Part shown: piece after piece, positions 6,328-9,240 of the stretch
How positions within the stretch are numbered: the stretch's first letter is position 1
Layout of the letters: every line of letters begins with the position of its first letter
The notes under the pieces: model-generated
What the model was told of the DNA's origin: nothing
The model's database searches: none
The model's input: only the letters and a program-made list of their open reading frames with translations
Program-made: the position numbers and the translations under genes
From: Alphaproteobacteria bacterium
Lineage (GTDB): Bacteria; Pseudomonadota; Alphaproteobacteria; Rs-D84
DNA: 9,240 nucleotides
Assembly: GCA_016301865.1 (NCBI GenBank)
Contig: JAEDOP010000019.1
Location: 1-9,240, forward strand
Direction: 5' to 3'

Positions 6328-6669
6328 TTATTTTTTCCAAAATGCAAAACCGCGACGTGTTGATTTTTCTTCGCGCTGTTTGCGATCTTCGACCGCGCGG
6401 CGGCGTTCGGCACGACGTTCCCGGAAACGACGGGCAGATTCTTCGTCACGTTGAATAACCGCGATTGTTGTTGCGGATAATTTTCCATTGCGAACTTCTT
6501 CTTCGAATTCGACAATGTCGTTTTCATTCAAAAATCTGATGCCGGCGGCCTTTAATGAACTGGAATGAACAAATACATCATCTGTGTTGCCATCTGCGTT
6601 TGGTGTGTCGGGACTAATAAAGCCAAAACACTTTTTACCGTTATACCATTTTACTTTTCCTTGACGCAT
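6328..6669 (-). CDS. Cold-shock-domain protein with Arg-rich C-terminal tail
   Basis: A 113-aa single-strand nucleic-acid-binding protein. Residues 1-72 form a CspA-type OB fold: GKVKWYN (4-10), an RNP1-like KCFGFI (13-18, normally KGFGFI) and RNP2 DVFVHSSSL (31-39). The loop between the two RNP motifs (PDTPNADGNTDD) is a few residues longer than in CspA. After the domain comes a tail of about 40 residues (74-113), very rich in Arg and Glu (RRFRERRAERRR), probably helical and able to bind RNA. CspA-type proteins are usually near 70 aa, so the tail is an addition. Such proteins act as RNA chaperones in the cytoplasm; the tail's role is unknown. Several purine-rich ribosome sites (AAGGAAAGGATAGGA) precede the ATG at 6669. 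The gene has a hairpin-bearing leader and a strong terminator, and seems monocistronic. Confidence 0.88.
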   Translation of the reverse strand: MRQGKVKWYNGKKCFGFISPDTPNADGNTDDVFVHSSSLKAAGIRFLNENDIVEFEEEVRNGKLSATTIAVIQRDEESARRFRERRAERRRAVEDRKQREEKSTRRGFAFWKK

Positions 6670-6696
6670 AATCCTATCCTTTCCTTATGCTGTTAC

Positions 6697-6721
6697 GGTT
6701 CTGCGAAGCACGTTCAGAACC
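6697..6721 (-). promoter_or_regulatory. Hairpin in the 5' leader of the cold-shock-domain gene
   Basis: GGTTCTG (6697-6703) pairs with CAGAACC (6715-6721), a 7-bp perfect stem with an 11-base loop. It ends 27 bases before the ATG and leaves the ribosome site unpaired. There is no T-run after it, so it is not a terminator. With the predicted promoter it would sit at the very 5' end of the mRNA. Confidence 0.5.
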
Positions 6722-6728
6722 TGGTTTA

Positions 6729-6757
6729 ATTTTGACAGTTTTGCACGATTAAAGCAA
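6729..6757 (-). promoter_or_regulatory. Weak candidate promoter of the cold-shock-domain gene
   Basis: On the minus strand, TTGCTT (6757-6752), a 17-bp spacer and CAAAAT (6734-6729) are partial matches to the sigma-70 consensus. The start would be near 6722. A second small hairpin (6757-6761 with 6771-6775, AGGGG/CCCCT) lies just upstream, with no T-run. Apart from these elements I see nothing in the 159-bp gap 6670-6828. Confidence 0.3.
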
Positions 6758-6828
6758 GGGGAATAAAACGCCCCTGGCAATGGTGCGTTTTCGATACAAG
6801 AAACATGAAATATGAGATATGACCGCGA

Positions 6829-8229
6829 TTATTTTTTATAATAACGCTGAACTTCGTTCATAACAAAATTAAACAATTTGCCCGCCTGGGTGTCTGATGG
6901 CACCGCCCAATCGCGTTGCATATACGGCATCGCCGCAATCAAGACAAAACGCGCCATAAAGTGGAATATTCGCGATTCTTGGTGTTTGGACAGTTTTGCC
7001 GGCGCGTTCTGAACATGAAAAACTTCGTTTTCAATTGCGTCATCTAACTTCTCGTTAATATTATCTAGAATCTTTTGCGGATAGTACAGGCGACATTCCT
7101 TGGGGAAGCCTTCGAACATCGATACATCGTTGTTGCGCGAATATAAAATATTCCAGCCGACACGGTCGAACAAATCTTCCAGACACTGACAAATCATACG
7201 GTTGTATTCTTTGACCCCCATTTCATAATAATTTGCCAGGCGCGCTTCCATACTATCGGATTTGGCGCACTTCTTTTTACGCGCCGCCTCGTATACATCG
7301 TGCGTCTTGCTTTCGAATTCAAAGAATGTACGAACCTGGCATATAATTTCCATTGGAATTATGTTTTCTGCATTTGGGCCGATGTTCAAAATAATCTTGG
7401 CATCGCGATAATTGCGCGGGTTTTTCATGTTATAAAACGTGTCGCGAACCGCCAAAATGCGATCAGGCATCATTTCATACAGGCGTTCAATAAACGTACG
7501 CGCCTGGGGGATTAAGTCAAACAAACACTTAACACGCCACACATCTTGCAGTCTTTTGCGTGGTGGCGCAATTTTATCAATCGCACGAACCAAATCCACC
7601 GCGATTTTTTCGTGACCACGCCCGATTATGGATAATACGGTTTCAGATGCCGCACTGATGTATTTTTCAGAAAATTTTTGACGGATTTTTTCCGCAATCG
7701 CACGTGCCGACGCATCACGTTCATGCGCAGATAATACGCGATATGCCGCATCCGCAACATCGTTGACATAGTCTGTGTAATATTTGCCAGTAATCTTGTC
7801 CAGGGCACGATTGATATTCTTTTGCGCGCCAACAATAACCGTCACAATCGAAGACACCGCCAGGTCAACACGCTGGCCCACAGCACTGGTAAAAAACTGG
7901 TTACGCATGGGGTCGGCGTCCAGACGGTGATTTACCACATATGGCGACAACGGATTAATGTCCGATATGCGAATCGGGGCATCAATCGCACTGTTAGTTT
8001 CATAGTCGTATTTCATAACCGCAGCCTTGGGCGCGCCAAAGCATTTGCCCAAAACATAGAACACTTCGCGAAACCAGTGCATGCTGTTTGAATACAGCCC
8101 CCTCAGATATTCGCCCGCTTCGTCATTAATGCGACCGTCGGCGATTGCACGATTTATTATTTCTTGGTTTTTCCGGTCGTTGTCGGACGCAATGTCCTGC
8201 GCCCAACTGTCCAAACCTATGTATGACAT
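6829..8229 (-). CDS. Unknown protein with a degenerate RelA/SpoT-like central segment
   Basis: A 466-aa soluble protein that I do not recognise as a named family. Residues 1-220 and 320-466 look mainly helical and show no known motif. Residues 222-315 resemble the synthetase domain of RelA/SpoT (p)ppGpp enzymes. QDVWRVKC (228-235) matches their D-x-x-x-(I/V)-(R/K)-C strand and retains the Mg-binding-type Asp (D229). NPRNYRDAKI (270-279) matches NPKxxGYxSxH, with the base-stacking Tyr (Y274) kept but the His replaced by K278. PMEIICQVRT (292-301) matches PxEIQIRT with a two-residue insertion, followed by a helix with HDVYE. The HD hydrolase domain and C-terminal regulatory domains of long RelA/SpoT proteins are absent. 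A catalytically altered or dead nucleotidyltransferase fold is my inference. The gene starts 13 bp after lysS, so the two are probably co-transcribed. The ribosome site AAAGG (8240-8244) lies inside the end of lysS, 10 bases from the ATG. Confidence 0.75.
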   Translation of the reverse strand: MSYIGLDSWAQDIASDNDRKNQEIINRAIADGRINDEAGEYLRGLYSNSMHWFREVFYVLGKCFGAPKAAVMKYDYETNSAIDAPIRISDINPLSPYVVNHRLDADPMRNQFFTSAVGQRVDLAVSSIVTVIVGAQKNINRALDKITGKYYTDYVNDVADAAYRVLSAHERDASARAIAEKIRQKFSEKYISAASETVLSIIGRGHEKIAVDLVRAIDKIAPPRKRLQDVWRVKCLFDLIPQARTFIERLYEMMPDRILAVRDTFYNMKNPRNYRDAKIILNIGPNAENIIPMEIICQVRTFFEFESKTHDVYEAARKKKCAKSDSMEARLANYYEMGVKEYNRMICQCLEDLFDRVGWNILYSRNNDVSMFEGFPKECRLYYPQKILDNINEKLDDAIENEVFHVQNAPAKLSKHQESRIFHFMARFVLIAAMPYMQRDWAVPSDTQAGKLFNFVMNEVQRYYKK

Positions 8230-8242
8230 GGCATGACAACCT

Positions 8243-9240
8243 TTACTTCATTATTGGGAACAAGATTACGTCGCGCAGGGTTGGCTGGTCAAAGATAATA
8301 CTGGCCAATCTGTCAACGCCAACACCAACACCGGAAATTGGCGGGAAACCATGTTCCATTGCGCGAACAAAGTCATTGTCGGGGTTAAAGGCTTCTTCGT
8401 CGCCGTCGGCGATATTGCGTGCCTGTTCTTCGAATGCAGCCAACTGTTGAATTGGGTTGACTAATTCCGAATACCCCTTGCATATTTCAGCGCCACATAC
8501 CAACAACTGGTACATATCAATGCGACGGTCGTCGTCGTCATTACGACGTGCCAGCGGAACCATGTATGCTGGATAATTATACAAGAATGTCGGATTTACA
8601 ATGTCGCCACGGATTTTACGCTTGTACACATAGTCAACCAGGGTTGGGATTGACTTTAAATCTTCTAATTCCGACATCGGGAACATGCCGGCATCAACCA
8701 ATTTTTGACGCAGGGCATCAACATCGTCAAAATCCAAAATGTTACAACCAAAGAATTCGTTCATCTTGGCCGTATAGTCAATCATTTCATAGGACGAAAA
8801 GTCCAGTTTTGTGCCCTGGTATTCAATCTGTAATGTGCCACGGCACTTCATCAATAATTCTTGGATTAAATCCCATGTAAATTTGATGTTGTCGTTATAG
8901 TCCCAATACGCTGCATACCATTCAACCATGGAAAATTCTTGCAGGTGCATGGCATCCATACCTTCGTTGCGGAAATCCTTGGCAACTTCGTAGACGCGGT
9001 CAAAACCGGCACCAATTGCCTGTTTCAAGAATAATTCGGGTGAAATGCGCAACTGAAAATCCGCATCCAATGCGTTGTGGTGCGTGGTAAATGGGCGCGC
9101 CGCCGCACCAGATGCAATATTTTGCATAATCGGGGTTTCAATTTCCAAAAATCCGCGTGCGTTCATAAAATCGCGCCAATACTGCATCATCTTGAATCGA
9201 CCCAGCAGCGCTTCGCGGGATTCGGGGTTGGAAATAATAT
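8243..9240 (-). CDS. lysS: Lysyl-tRNA synthetase, class II (5' end beyond the right edge)
   Basis: Class II LysRS charges tRNA-Lys with lysine in the cytoplasm. About 331 residues are visible, the catalytic domain only. The frame continues past the Met at 9190 to the edge (SNPESREALLGRFK matches the family's SNxESRxxxxxRxK), so the N-terminal OB anticodon-binding domain lies outside. All class II motifs are visible. Motif 1 is GFLEIETP, followed by the LysRS-specific GAAARPFTTHHNALD. Motif 2 is FRNEG followed by QEFSMVEWY, keeping the Glu and Tyr that read the lysine side chain. GAEICKGYSEL and motif 3, GVGVGVDRL through RDVILFP, complete the set. The usual YPAEVSPLAR appears as YPAYMVPLAR, and PPTGGLGIG as PPISGVGVG. 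The HHNALD and SNxESR elements separate it from the shorter EpmA paralogue. It is the upstream gene of an apparent operon with the 466-aa RelA/SpoT-like protein. Confidence 0.93.
   Translation of the reverse strand, partial: IISNPESREALLGRFKMMQYWRDFMNARGFLEIETPIMQNIASGAAARPFTTHHNALDADFQLRISPELFLKQAIGAGFDRVYEVAKDFRNEGMDAMHLQEFSMVEWYAAYWDYNDNIKFTWDLIQELLMKCRGTLQIEYQGTKLDFSSYEMIDYTAKMNEFFGCNILDFDDVDALRQKLVDAGMFPMSELEDLKSIPTLVDYVYKRKIRGDIVNPTFLYNYPAYMVPLARRNDDDDRRIDMYQLLVCGAEICKGYSELVNPIQQLAAFEEQARNIADGDEEAFNPDNDFVRAMEHGFPPISGVGVGVDRLASIIFDQPTLRDVILFPIMK

Noticed and set aside
6732..6737. Plus-strand TTGACA as a promoter
   Set aside because: No -10 box follows at a usable distance and no plus-strand gene lies downstream.
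7822..8091. 89-aa plus-strand open frame inside the RelA/SpoT-like gene
   Set aside because: Arg/His/Asn-rich antisense shadow without a ribosome site or domain. The minus-strand gene is long and uninterrupted, and follows lysS in the same direction.
8243..9240. EpmA (EF-P lysyltransferase) instead of LysRS
   Set aside because: The SNPESR, GAAARPF and HHNALD elements and the RDVILFP ending are those of true LysRS, not of the shorter paralogue.

Overview
The window is a compact, gene-dense stretch of a moderate-GC bacterial chromosome. The best guess is an uncultivated alphaproteobacterium. The evidence is the fabH-ihfA gene pair, a proteobacterial IHF-alpha subunit, a ClsC-type phospholipase D protein and a tRNA-Arg(CCT) with encoded CCA. 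This placement is inference from gene content, not a measured phylogeny. No insertion sequence, phage gene, CRISPR array or origin is visible. All nine coding regions end in TAA.

Left part (1-2156): the 3' end of a cardiolipin-synthase-like phospholipase D gene runs into a very short bidirectional terminator. A small Cys/His-rich three-helix membrane protein lies on the other side, on the minus strand. Divergent from it is an AT-rich gene for a DUF3419/BtaA-like SAM-dependent transferase. Its promoter sits so close to the ATG that the mRNA is probably leaderless. Its stop codon lies 3 bp from the 3' end of a minus-strand tRNA-Arg(CCT).

Middle part (2157-6167): a 38-bp spacer between two -10 boxes appears to hold two divergent promoters sharing one palindromic -35 hexamer, TTGCAA. 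One serves the tRNA, the other the fabH-ihfA operon (fatty acid initiation and a DNA-bending protein). A perfect palindromic terminator separates ihfA from a convergent gene for a P2B-like Ca2+ P-type ATPase, which has two unusual motif substitutions.

Right part (6168-9240, all minus strand): lysS (class II lysyl-tRNA synthetase, cut by the right edge) is followed after 13 bp by a 466-aa protein. That protein is not a standard family member, but its central segment resembles the RelA/SpoT alarmone synthetase domain with altered catalytic residues. After a 159-bp gap with two hairpins comes a cold-shock-domain protein with an Arg-rich tail, ended by a strong terminator.

The most interesting points are the degenerate RelA/SpoT-like protein coupled to lysS, the leaderless transferase gene, the symmetric shared -35 promoter, and the ATPase motif changes.
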